This document shows positions 35,060 through 46,300 of a stretch of 64,000 bases of DNA, piece after piece. The stretch is from the NCBI GenBank assembly GCA_905221605.1, contig CAJNDS010002361.1:124001-188000 (forward strand), in the 5' to 3' direction. Source of the DNA: Symbiodinium natans (lineage: Eukaryota > Sar > Dinophyceae > Suessiales > Symbiodiniaceae). The stretch's first letter is position 1, and every line of letters begins with the position of its first letter. Made by a program: the position numbers and the translations under genes. The notes beneath the pieces were generated by a model. The model was not told the origin of the DNA, did not search any database, and saw only the letters and a list, made by a program, of their open reading frames with translations.

Positions 35060-37530
35060 TCACGAAAGGGCCTGCACTTAATAATGGTTGATGCATGGTC
35101 TGCAAAATCTGCAAAATCACGTGACGGAGCCACATTCAGTGCTGGAATGACAATGGAATGATCCTCCCAGCACAGGTGGAAACAACGATTGTCGCAATTC
35201 CATTGGTGCTGCAAGTTGTGTAGCATCCGTGCAATGCGATTGCTCGGAACTAGCTTGGAAACAAAGCCTGCTAGCGGCGTTTGGTTTACAAATTGCTTTC
35301 CCTCCAGTGGGTTGGTGGGTTTGGCACCTGCCCCCTCCCTCCCCCTCCCATGGCGACGAAAATGAGGACTCCTTCCGTGCGTCCACTCGCTTTTGTCCAG
35401 AGCACTTTGGAAGTAGAGGAGCATGACCCACAGACACGAGGCGTGCACATCTGCCTTTGAATCGGCCCGGCTGTTGCTTAATTAGCGTTTGGATCGGCAG
35501 ACCCCCGACCCAGGTACGTACAAGCTGCTGCACGCCGTGGCTTACTACACAGTGGGCTTGGCTCTCGTACTTGAATGCCGGCTCCTCTTGATGATTTCGG
35601 TCAGAGTGACTCATTCTTTATTATCCAGAGGCTTGCTGGTCCTTGAGATGCATGCGCCATGGGCGGGTCTCGCGTGTGCGATGCTTGCCTTAACATGTTT
35701 GCACGCATGCTGGTTGTAATTGTCCTGCAGCATGGCTGCTGCTGTGGCCGGCATGCAAGGACCGTGCTTCCCATGCTGGCTTGGCTTTTGATCAAGTGCC
35801 TTCCCTAGCCGGCCCTAGCCGTGAAGGTCAGGGTCCTCTCTGTTTGGTCAATCGCGGTCAGAGTTGTCAGGCTGGACTTGTACTTCGCGAGCACCAGAAG
35901 AGTCTTGGGAGCTTTGTTTCTCATGTTGGGTCGCAAGCTCAGTCGTGGGCACCGTCCCTAGGTTTGCAGGCCCCAAATGTTTTGACAATGTTTTTGGCGC
36001 CAATTTTGGCAAGGTCCTTTGCTTGCCTTGGTGGCTGCCGGACACTGAAAATTCAAAAGCACAGCACACCTTCTGGTGCCTTGGCTGTGACTTTTGGCTG
36101 GCTCGGCGCCAAGCGAAGCACAGCCAAGGCCACCATGGATCCCACGCTGAACAAGCTGAGCGAGCTGCAGTACCTGGCTCAATTTGCAGAGGCCTGAGAA
36201 CTCCCTTGGAGGGTGCGCAAAAAGCAAAGCTCCTCCGGACCAGAAAAAGTTGGGAGAGTCGCGGGATCGACAATATGCTTGCACTATAGGGGGGGACGTA
36301 TCCGGCCTCTCTGTGATCAGTCGCTCAGTTTGGGGGTCACCGAGGGCATGGGAGATGGGAGTATACATCTCTGCAAGCAGCTAGTCAGCGCAGTCAATCC
36401 CAGTACGTCAATCCCGCGTCACCAGTCCACAGTGCAGCCCTCTTCGTTGGGTATCCAGTTGCACTGCGAGATGCCCCCCCTGCTGACTACGAAAACAGGC
36501 ATAAACAGCCTTCCTACCTTCGTGGAAGAAGCATAGCACCAGGCCGGTCGAAGCCGGATGGTGGCCTAGGTAGCATCATACAGCCGATGGGATGTCTATG
36601 CCATGGCCGGATGATGCAATCAGCTAGTTCTGCCAGGTTTGCGCTGCGTCTGTCGCCTTTGTCTGCACCAGGGGCAAGAAAACAGCTAGACAGTTTTAGA
36701 TGAGAATCTTGCCGGCATCGTATTTCATAGTGTCTCTTGCTACCCCCCTCTGATATTCTGTCAAAGGGCCGAGCATATCTGCTTGGGTATGTTTAGATAG
36801 GCTTGATGATCAAACCTGATTTCCGCATCTCCGAAGTGAAGTTTCTTTCTGCCTCACTTGCGCCAATGATCCACATGATTTGAGTCCCTCATATCTTGAC
36901 TCTGCTTCCCACGGTGCAACCAGACCCTTTATCAGAATGTTATCGCAAAAGAAGTCGGTGCATCATGTATTTGAAATCTACCGAAAGGCCTCAGCGTCCA
37001 CTGCACAAAGAAGGTAAGGCAGGCATGGTTGCCGATTCACCGTCACTTCCTGCGAGCAAGAGATCTCAATGTCGTTCGAAGTACGGCTGGTGGCACGGAT
37101 GGGCAACCAAATCACCCAACCAGATCTGCCACTGACCTGAAAGTCATCCGAACACCTTGGTGATCTGATGGAGCAGCACTATCGTTAGACTCATCCAGTT
37201 GCAGATTGCTGCGCCAACTCACGGGGTTGATGATGATGAGGAGGCGGGCAAGACACGAAGAATGAAGTACAGTAGGAGGTGGAAGCTGCTATGCCCAACT
37301 TGGAACCGGAGCTAGTTATGGCAATGATTTTCAATGCATTCAATGGGCAGAATCAAGTCAACAGATCATCAGGGCGCCTGGTCAGAAAGGGCAGATATCG
37401 CTCCAGAGAATGCCGTTGTGGACACACGTGACATTGTCAGCCGTTTTTTTCTTCCACATTTTGATCTGTTTGAGTTGAGTAGAGAAAAGCACGCGGAGAT
37501 GGCCAAACTCGACGCCTGCATCGTAGGTTT
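35060..37530. other. Unresolved region with overlapping frames
   Basis: At 35781-36290 all three plus frames and minus frames are open for more than 100 codons, so frame length gives no support to any one. The stretch MDPTLNKLSELQYLAQFAEA (36135-36194, followed by TGA) reads like a protein start or end but has no context. 36300-37530 shows nothing recognisable. Confidence 0.3.
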
Positions 37531-37645
37531 TGATTGGGTGCAGTAGCAAAGTCCAATCTCCCTGTGCATGATTGGCACTACGGCATGCGTCTGCGTATCG
37601 GACCGATCGCAATGGTATTTTGGCTAAGCATGTCTGCGGGATCTA

Positions 37646-38108
37646 CACCCACACCCACACACCCACACACCCACGCACCCACGCACCCACACACCCACAC
37701 ACCCATACACCCGCACACCCGCACACCCACACACCCACCCCACACACCCACACGCCCACACGCCCACACACCCACACGCCCACATGCCCAGACACACCCA
37801 GACACACCCAGACACACCCAGACACACCCACACGCCCAAACACGCCCACCCACACCCACACCCACACCCACACCCACACCCACACCCACACCCACACCCA
37901 CACCCACACCCACACCCACACCCACACCCACACCCACACCCACACCCACACCCACACCCACACCCACACACACACCCACACCCACACCCACACCCACACC
38001 CACACCCACACCCACACCCACACCCACACCCACACCCACACCCACACCCACACCCACACCCACACCCACACCCACACCCACACCCACACCCACACCCACA
38101 CCCACACC

Positions 38109-38153
<45 letters not shown>

Positions 38154-38169
38154 ACACCCACACCCACAC

Positions 38170-38209
<40 letters not shown>

Positions 38210-38496
38210 ACAACACCCCACACCCCACACCCCCACACACCCACACCACCACACAACCACACACACCCCACACCCCCAACCCCCACACCCCACACCCCAC
38301 ACCCCACACCCACACCCCACACCCCACACCCACACCCACACCCACACCCACACCCACACACGCACACACGCGCACACGCGCACACGCGCACACGCGCACA
38401 CGCGCACACGCGCACACGCGCACACACGCACACACGCACACACGCACAGACGCACAGACGCACAGACGCACGCACGCACGCACGCACGCACGCACA
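37646..38496. repeat. 850-bp (CCCACA)n / (CA)n / (CACACG)n microsatellite
   Basis: Uninterrupted hexamer CCCACA units fill about 37850-38105 with a single phase slip. They are flanked by CACACCCA variants and (AC)n runs, and end in (GCACAC)n and (GCAC)n at 38355-38496. The long His/Thr/Pro frames on the plus strand (391, 340 and 257 codons) and the Val/Cys/Gly frames on the minus strand are repeat translations, not genes. Confidence 0.95.
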
Positions 38497-38569
38497 TCAC
38501 CTTTTCAAGCGGCACACGTGCACATCGCACCGGGCAGACGAACTTTCTCTTTCTTGAAGCCCTCGAGTT

Positions 38570-39320
38570 TCACCCCGATCCTCGCACCCAATGACCAAGA
38601 CTACAGCCGAAGATCCTGCGCCCTAAGCCGTCCGAAGCTTTCGACTGTTTCTTGTCTGTTAGCTTATGTGATTTTGGCTGTGGTGAAGAGTGAAGAACGT
38701 TGGTCTTGACAAATGAGATGGCATTCCATGCTGTGATCCCGAAGGCGCCCCATTGAAACTCTAAGGTTCTTGTTTCCGTCGTCTTCGCGATGCACGCCGG
38801 CCTCATCGTCCTTCGGTGAAATTGCACCCATTCTATTCTCTGCAACCTCTGCCTTGAAGTGCTCCCAGGTGTGTGTGGCTTGTGTGGCGAGAGCCGAGCA
38901 TGTAGGCACCCCAATCTGCCACACGCCACATCTGTAGCTATCATGCGCCTGTCTCTGTGTGTGGCTGCTCACGACGAACGTAGCGGTGGCAAGCAGCAGA
39001 TGTTGGATTTCTTGGAGCACTTTCCAAGGTTTCCGAGCGTGGTGCAGCGCTGCCCACCCGATTTCGTAGTGTCCTCTACCTTGACGTTTTTGGCTGGTGT
39101 GCTCCCAAGCCGTAGCAGAGCTGGCAGCAAAGTTGCACAGCATGCCTGCGCACGCAATCCGGAGGCTCCAAAGCCCGGACGTGTCCTGGCTGCAGCCACA
39201 ATAAAGGGCACATGGCGGCCATGTGAAGCAGTGTTTATATTTCTGTTTTTGGTGAGTGTATATAAGGTTCCTTTTCAATATTGGTGAGTGTATATATTTG
39301 GTGTCCTTTTGGGGGTACAA
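38570..39320 (-). other. Unresolved minus-strand frame, 218 codons
   Basis: The minus frame 39320-38664 is open for 218 codons. Its C-terminal half includes WEHFKAEVAENRMGAISPKD and DEAGVHREDDGNKNLRVSMG, which read like real protein. The N-terminal half does not, and the plus frame 38859-39287 overlaps it. It may be part of a decayed gene. No domain is recognised. Confidence 0.28.
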
Positions 39321-39384
39321 GAAATATTTTAAGGGGCTGCGCCCATGGGCGGGCAGCGCACGCAGAAGCCCGGGGCGAGCAGTT

Positions 39385-39535
39385 TCTAAGCATGTTGAGG
39401 CCCCTAAACTCCCTTAAAATCTCTAAGCGTTAAGTTTCTAAGCATTTTCAGGCCCCTAACTCCCTTCAAATCTCTAATCCGAGACTCCCTTAACGTTTCT
39501 AAGCACTTTATAAGGCCCCTAAACTCCCTTTTTCC
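39385..39535. repeat. CCCCTAAACTCCCTT-type tandem repeat
   Basis: Three or four units of about 45 bases repeat GTTTCTAAGCATTTTCAGGC followed by CCCTAAACTCCCTTAAA or close variants. The CCCTAAA core links it to the telomere-like family. Confidence 0.75.
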
Positions 39536-39752
39536 TAGCCCCGGGCTTAGACACGTCGCTTATGCCCGCCCTTTGGGGGGCATCATGCTCCTGATGCCCC
39601 CCCCGCGGTCCCGCCCCGGGAGCCGCTGATGCTCCTGATGCGCGCCTGGGGGTCCCGGGCTGGACCCGCTGATGCTCATGATGCGCGCCCTCTGGGGGCC
39701 TCCGTGGCGACGCAAAAAACCACGAAAAAAAAACCGTTCACCGGCGGCACGC

Positions 39753-39917
39753 GGGGGTCGGCGGCACTGGCGTCCGGCCTAATTCTGCTTCGCAGAAGGC
39801 CAGAGGCCAGCAAGGCTATTCCCGGGACGACCCGGGCTAAAAGGTCCGCATTTGCTCGGTCCTTTGGGGACCTCGCGCTGCCCGATTTAATGGCTACCGC
39901 CAGTGCCGCCGACCCCC
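39753..39917. repeat. Perfect 20-bp inverted repeat, 125-bp spacer
   Basis: GGGGGTCGGCGGCACTGGCG at 39753-39772 is the exact reverse complement of 39898-39917. The right arm is also the left end motif of array B. The spacer includes CGGCCTAATTCTGCTTCGCA and ends at GATTTAATGGCTACCG. Confidence 0.9.
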
Positions 39918-41271
39918 TCCAAGGGGGGCCAAGGCACTGTGGGCTCCGTGGCGGGGAGCGGGTGCGTGGGTGGTGGGGGTAGGGGCGGAGGGAGCCATGG
40001 GGCCAGGAGCCATGGGTCCATGAGGGGCATGGGCGGCGGGGCAGGGTGCGTGAGGGGTAAGGGGTAGGGAGCTGGGTCCATGAGGGGTAGGTCAAGGGGA
40101 TGGAGAGTGGGAGCGTGGGCCAAAGGAGAGTGAGTAGGCGGAGCTGGAAGGGCGGAGGGCGGAGCGGGCGGAGCGGGCGGAGCGGGCGGAGGGCCCGGGC
40201 ATGCACTGGGGCCTTTAAAGTCAGCTGAGAAGCCACATCCATGGGCCGTGGACCATGAGCCATGGGGAGCCATGGGGCCAGGAGCCATGGGTCCATGAGG
40301 GGCATGGGTGCGTGAGGGGTAAGGGGTAGGGAGCTGGGTCCATGAGGGGTAGGTCAAGGGGATGGAGAGTGGGAGCATGGGCCAGAGGGGAGTAGGCGGA
40401 GCTGGAAGGGCGGAGGGCGGAGCGAGCGGAGCGGGCGGAGCGGCCGCAGGCCCCCACCCATGCACTGGGGCCCTTTAAAGTCAGCTGAGAAGCCACATCC
40501 ATGGGAGCAAGGGGCCCATGACAAGCACGGGCGGCGGGGCAGGGTGTGTGCGGGTGGGGGTGGGGGTTGCGGGAGGGGAGTAGGCGGAGCTGGAAGGGCG
40601 GAGGGCGGAGCGGGCGGAGGAGCGGGCGGAGTCAGCTGAGAAGCCACATCCATGAGCCGTGGACCATGAGTGAATGGGGCCAGGAGCCATGGGTTCAGTG
40701 GGGGGCGGGGTGCGTGGGGGGTGGGGGTGGGGGTGGGGGTTGGAAGTGTGGGTGGGTGGGGGTGGGGGTTGGGGGTTGGGGGTGGCAGGGTGCGTACGGT
40801 ATGGGGGCGGGGGTTGGGGGTTGGGGTGGAGCAGGGGCCATTTCTAGGACCAGCATTGGCAGCCATGCAGGTCGAGGGATGAAGAATGGGACCAGGAGGC
40901 AATGGGGCCAGGAGCCATGTGGGCCATGGGTCCAGTGGGGGGGCGGGGCGTGGGGGGTGGGGGTGGGGGTGGGGGTTGGAAGTGTGGAAAGGGTGGGGTG
41001 TGTGGGGGCGGGGGTTGGGGGTGGGGGTGGAGCCATGACGCCAGGAGCAAGGGGCCCATGACAAGCACGGGCGGCGGGGCAGGGTGCGTGCGGGGTGGGG
41101 GTGGGGGTTGCGGGTGGGGGTGGAGCAGCTCAATGGGACCAGGAGCCATGGGTCCATGAAAAGCATGGCGGGGTGCGTGGGGGGCTTGAACAAGGGGAAT
41201 GTGTGCGGAGCGGGAAGGGCGGATGGGCGGGGAGCGGGTGCGTGGGTGGTGGGGGTAGGGGCGGAGGGGAG

Positions 41272-42196
41272 CGATCTGGAGTGTGAGACTCGGGGCGAGC
41301 TCAAGCTCCGTGAAGCCTTCACTCGGCGTGCTCTTGCATACGACCAGGTGGGTCTCATGTCGTTCATTGCCCAGGAAAAGTGGCATACGTACTTGTTTGA
41401 TGCTGTCACCCGCGAGCCTCCCCCCAACCGCCGCTATGTCAGCATCGGCCAAGCACTCAACGCCGATCGTGAGCTTTGGCAGCTCATTGCCCAAGAGAGC
41501 CGCGGTGACATCAAGATCATCAAAGGCGCTGATCCCCCTTTGGATGCCTTCATTAAGCGCTTTCAGCACTCTCCGCAAGTGAATGTATGTTTGGCCCCCC
41601 TTCCTGCCTTCTCCCCTCACAAGGGAGAACGTCCAGATGGTGGCAAAGGCCCTGGCAAAAAAGGTGACCGCACAGGCAGAGGCAAGGGTTGGGCCTCTCA
41701 AGGCAAAGAAGGCAAGGGCCTGCCTTTGAAGCGCAAAGGCGAAACCCTGCAGCAGGATCCCCGTCGTGCAGAAATCCTCAAGCTTCTGCGCGAGATCCCT
41801 CCCAACTGCGTTTCTCGCTTGCCCAAGACTCGGCAGTTCATTTGTGCCCTCTTCCAGCATGGCAAATGCCCCCATCAGTCCAAGGAGCGTTGTGAGCGTG
41901 GTCTGCACTGCTGTTGGCATAAGGATTGCTTCAAGAAAGGCGTGCCCTTCTGTGAATGCAGTCACTCGTGACTAGGGCCCGTTGTTTCCGGCACCACCGA
42001 CTCCCCGCCTTTTGCGGTTTTCTTCGAAATTTGTTGCGGTTCTGCCGTTTTGTCATACGCTGCCGCATGCAAGGGCTGGCATGCAAGCGGAGACCTCACA
42101 CCTGAGTCTACGCGATGGCATGACAGCAAACCCACCCTGATCTTTTCCAACGGAGCTCGTGCTCACCAATTCCCCATCAGGGGAAGCTGGCACTAA
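41272..42196 (+). pseudogene. C-terminal half of a Gag-like CCCH protein plus start of a methyltransferase-like domain
   Basis: Homology starts abruptly at CGATCTGGA (41272). The frame reads SDLECETRGELKLREAFTRR, ALAYDQVGLMSFIAQEKWHT, then a Gly/Lys-rich linker (GKGPGKKGDRTGRGKGWASQ), and CVSRLPKTRQFICALFQHGK with CPHQSKERCERGLHCCWHKD, a Cys3His-type finger, to TGA 41971. The same frame continues after that stop with FAVFFEICCGSAVLSYAAAC and KGWHASGDL, like the first motif of a SAM-binding fold, to about 42196. From memory, proteins of this type occur in many copies in Symbiodiniaceae genomes as parts of retroelements. The N-terminal half is missing here and lies inverted at 42561-43135. Array B sequence directly precedes it. 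Confidence 0.7.
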
Positions 42197-42561
42197 GAGA
42201 AACATTTAGTACACTGAGGATAAGCATGTGCCCTAACCATAGGAACGCGGTGGTAATGCTCTCCAAAAGCTCTACCGCACAAAAACAAAGCAGACCCGAG
42301 TGTGGTTCTGTGCAAGACTTGACTCGTAGGGTGAGCCCAGTACAAGGGACTCTCCGAATTATCCTCCTCTGAATCAGAAGCATCTGAAACAACAGCCAAG
42401 GCAGCGTCCTGATCGTCGGTCGTGTCCCCCGGAGCGGTTTCATCATCTGCAGGTGCAACCGCAGCAGATTCCATGATCTTTTGACGGTTCCAGCCTTGAG
42501 CAAAGTGGCCGCTCCTAGTTTGGTCAGGGAAAAATTTCCTGACGCAACCGCTTACTTCCAT
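42193..42561 (-). pseudogene. C-terminal Cys-rich domain of a retroelement protein
   Basis: Read on the minus strand from 42561, the frame gives KFFPDQTRSGHFAQGWNRQK, an acidic linker (ADDETAPGDTTDDQDAALAV; SDASDSEEDNSE) and then SPLYWAHPTSQVLHRTTLGS, FLCGRAFGEHYHRV and AYPQCTKCFS with a stop at 42193. The spacing C-G-R ... C-x2-C suggests a small zinc-binding end domain. Similar 'H..S.VLH ... CGR ... C..C' ends occur, from memory, in dinoflagellate multi-copy retroelement proteins. It follows directly after the N-terminal half at 42561, in a different frame, so the middle has been lost from this copy. Confidence 0.6.
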
Positions 42562-43135
42562 CCAGATCGGCGTGACGTTTGGAGATCTTCAAAGCGCCCT
42601 CGGAATCAAGGGTCACTTGCTGCATCGGCTTATCGTTAGAGATTTCCTGGGCTCGGGAAGGGCACTTGTGTGGGGGCAGGTAAGTGATGGTGCCACTGTC
42701 GATCATGGATTGCAGCTTGTCGACTAGACCGTGAGAAGGTTCAACTCGCTCTGTAAAGACGAGACTGGGCAAGCGACGCTTTTGCGCCTCCAGACGAGAA
42801 ATTCTCTCGGCCAGCGGCAGTTCCCTTGGGGGGTCTAAAGTGGATCTCTCAACTCGGGACTTCAAGTCTGAAATTGCAAAAGTGTGAGCCTCAAACCACA
42901 GGCGACGGAGATCTGGGATCTCGCGAGCAGCCAAGGCACGCTTCAAGAGTTTCTCCACAGCTTCGATCAAGGGGGCATCATCACCACTTTGGGGGTTGAC
43001 GGCGCAAATGTAAGCAAGGCGACCAAAACTGTTGATACCGGCACCAACAAGACTGTTCACGAAAGCTGCTTCCATGCCCACGGCCAGCGCTCGGTCGGTG
43101 AAGCTGGCTTCGGATTCAAGCATGGTGGATGACAT
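42561..43135 (-). pseudogene. N-terminal half of the Gag-like protein, inverted
   Basis: Starts at ATG 43135 on the minus strand with MSSTMLESEASFTDRALAVG and continues as MEAAFVNSLVGAGINSFGRL, PLIEAVEKLLKRALAAREIP and DLRRLWFEAHTFAISDLKSR, through MQQVTLDSEGALKISKRHAD, to the codons for Asp-Leu at TCCAGATCG (42561-42569). From there the plus-strand piece at 41272 would carry on naturally (its first residues are also Ser-Asp-Leu). The frame runs on with unrelated residues to a stop at 42524. Helix-rich, no stop inside. It is the start of a Gag-like or nucleic-acid-binding retroelement protein. Confidence 0.7.
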
Positions 43136-43390
43136 GGCGCTCAGGCTAGCAGCTTGCAGGACAAAAGAGTGGCCCCTGAGAGCCTTGCATAGGTCGACGC
43201 GTCATTGTTCGTGGCATACAACACGAAGCATGGAAAGTGCATAACAGGACATGCATGTACATCGGAACATCTCAGTAGATGGCAAATCAGCACGTGCATG
43301 TTTTGATCACCTGCAGGCAAAGATGAACTCGAAGGTACAGCTTGTCTAGAATCATTGCATGGCGGAGTCAGTGAATAGGGCGAAGAAAAG
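43136..43390 (-). other. 5' flank of the inverted Gag-like copy
   Basis: A single-copy-looking stretch lies between the Gag-like start codon (43135) and the return of array B near 43395 (CAGGGTGCGTGAGGGGTGGG). It probably contains the untranslated leader or promoter part of the element. No LTR could be defined. Confidence 0.4.
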
Positions 43391-46300
43391 AAAACAGGGT
43401 GCGTGAGGGGTGGGCAAGGGGATGGAGAGTGGGAGCATGGGCCAAAGGAGAGTGAGTAGGCGGAGCTGGAAGGGCGGAGGGCGGAGCGGGCGGAGCGGGC
43501 GGAGCGGGCGGAGGGCCCGGGCATGCACTGGGGCCTTTAAGTCAGCTGAGAAGCCACATCCATGGGCCGTGGACCATGAGCCATGGGGACCTTTTACAGT
43601 CAGCTGAGAAGCCACATCCATGAGCCGTGGACCATGAGCCAATGGGGCCAGGAGCCATGGGTTCAGTGGGGGGTGGGGTGCGTGGGTGGGGGTGGGGGTT
43701 GGAAGTGTGGGTGGGTGGGGGTGGGGGTTGGGGGTTGGGTTGGGGTGGAGCAGGGTCCATATATAGGACCAGCATTGGCAGCCATGCAGGTCGAGGGATG
43801 AAGAATGGGGGTTGGGCAGGGTCCATAAGGAGGACCAGCGTTGGCAGCCATGCAGGTCGAGGGATGAAGAATGGGACCAGGAGGCAATGGGGCCAGGAGC
43901 CATGGGTCCAGTGGGGGGGCGGGGTGCGTGGGGGGTGGAAGTGTGGAAAGGGTGGGGTGTGTGGGGGTGGGGGTTGGGGGTGGGGGTGGAGCCATGACGC
44001 CAGGAGCAAGGGGCCCATGACAAGCGCGGGCGGCGGGGCAGGGTGCGTGCGGGGTGGGGGTGGGGGTTGCGGGTGGGGGTGGCTCAAGGGATGAAGAATG
44101 GGACCAGGAGCCATGGGTGCATGTTCATGAGGGGTAGGTCAAGGGGATGGAGAGTGGGAATGGGCCAAAGGAGAGTGAGTAGGCGGAGCTGGAAGGGCGG
44201 AGGGCGGAGCGGGCGGAGCGGGCGGAGCGGGCGGAGGGCTCGGGCATGCACTGAGCTGAGAAGCCACATCCATGGGCCGTGGACCATGAGGGGAGCCATG
44301 GGGCCAGGAGCCATGGGTCCATGAGGGGCATGGGTGCGTGAGGGGTAAGGGGTAGGGAGCCGGGTCCATGAGGTGCGGAGCGGGCGGAGCGGGCGGAGGG
44401 CCGGGCATGCACTGGGGCCCTTTAAAGTCAGCTGAGAAGCCACATCCATGAGCCGTGGACCATGAGCCAATGGGGCCAGGAGCCATGGGTTCAGTGGGGA
44501 GCGGGGTGCGTGGGGTGGGGGTGGGGGTTGGAAGTGTGGGTGGGTGGGGGTGGGGGTTGCGGGTTGGGGGTGGCAGGGTGCGTACGGCATGGGGGTTGGG
44601 GTGGAGCAGGGGCCCTTTTTTGGACCAGCGTTGGCTGCTCAAGGGATGAAGAATGGGACCAGGACCCATGGGTCCATGAGCAGCATGGCGGGGTGCGTGG
44701 GGGGCTTGGGCAAGGGGAATGTCTGCGGAGCGGGAAGGGCGGATGGGCGGGGAGCGTGCGTGGGTGGTGGGGGGAGGGGCGGAGGGGAGCCATGGGGCCA
44801 GGAGCCATGGGTCCATGAGGGGCACGGGTGGCGGGGCAGGGTGTGAGGGGTAAGGGGTAGGGAGCTGGGTCCATGAGGGGTAGGTCAAGGGGATGGAGAG
44901 TGGGAGCATGGGCCAAAGGAGAGTGAGTAGGCCGGGGGGAGCGGGCGGAGCGGGCGGAGGGCCCGGGCATGCACTGGGGCCTTTAAAGTCAGCTGAGAAG
45001 CCACATCCATGGGCCGTGGACCATGAGCCATGGGGGATGGAGAGTGGGAGCATGGGCCAGAGGGAAGTAGACGGCGCTGGAAGGGCGGAGGGCGGAGCGA
45101 GCGGAGCGGGCGGAGCGGGCGGAGGGCCCGGACATGCACTGGGGCCCTTTAAAGTGTGTGTGGGTGGTGGGGGTAGGGGCGGAGGGGAGCCATGGGGCCA
45201 GGAGGGCATGGGCGGCGGGGCAGGGTGCGTGAGGGGTAAGGGGTAGGGAGCTGGGTCCATGAGGGGTAGGTCAAGGGGATGGAGAGGAGCATGGGCCAAA
45301 GGAGAGTGAGTAGGCGGAGCTGGAAGGGCGGAGGGCGGAGCGGGCGGAGCGGGCGGAGCGGGCGGAGGGCCCGGGCATGCACTGGGGAGCATGGGCCAAA
45401 GGAGTGAGTAGGCGGAGCTGGAAGGGCGGAGGGCGGAGCGGGCGGAGCGGGCGGAGCGGGCGGAGCGGGCGGAGGGCCCGGTGGGGCCTTTAAAGTCAGC
45501 TGAGGAGCCACATCCATGGGCCGTGGACCATGAGCCACGGGGAGCCATGTGGGTGCGTGAGGGGTAAGGGGTAGGGAGCTGGGTCCATGAGGGGTAGGTC
45601 AAGGGGATGGAGAGTGGGAGCATGGGCCAGAGGGGAGTAGGCGGAGCTGGAAGGGCGGAGGGCGGAGCGAGCGGAGCGAGCGGAGCGGGCGGAGCGGGCG
45701 GAGGGCCCGGGCATGCACTGGGGCCCTTTCTTGTCAGCTGAGAAGCCACATCCATGGGAGCAAGGGGCCCATGACAAGCACGGGCGGCGGGGCAGGGTGC
45801 GTGCGGGGTGGGGGTGGGGGTTGCGGGAGGGGAGTTGGCGGAGCTGGAAGGGCGGAGGGCGGAGCGAGCGGAGCGGGCGGAGCGGGCGGAGCGGGCGGAG
45901 CGGGCGGAGCGGGCGGAGGGCCCGCGCATGCACTGGGGCCCTTTAAAGTCAGCTGAGAAGCCACATCCATGAGCCGTGGACCATGAGCCAATGGGGGCCG
46001 GGGGTGCGTGGGGGGTGGGGGTGGGGGAAGTGTGGGTGGGTGGGGGTGGGGGTTGGGGGTTGGGGGTGGCAGGGTGCGTACGGTATGGGGGTGGGGGTTG
46101 GGGGGTTGGGGTGGAGCAGGGGCCAGAAAAATGGGACCAGGAGGCAATGGGGCCAGGAGCCATGGGTCCAGTGGCGGGGTGCGTGGGGGTTGGAAGTGTG
46201 GAAAGGGTGGGGTGTGTGGGGGTGGGGGTTGGGGGTGGGGGTGGAGCCATGATGCCAGGAGCAAGGGGCCCATGACAAGCACGGGCGGCGGGGCAGGGTG

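Noticed and set aside
35781-36290. Several overlapping frames of 107-141 codons
   Set aside because: Three plus frames and two minus frames are all open over the same bases, so openness carries no information. No domain was seen.
37534-38709. 391-codon Thr/Pro/His-rich frame and related frames
   Set aside because: Pure translation of the CCCACA microsatellite. All frames are open and there is no non-repeat domain.
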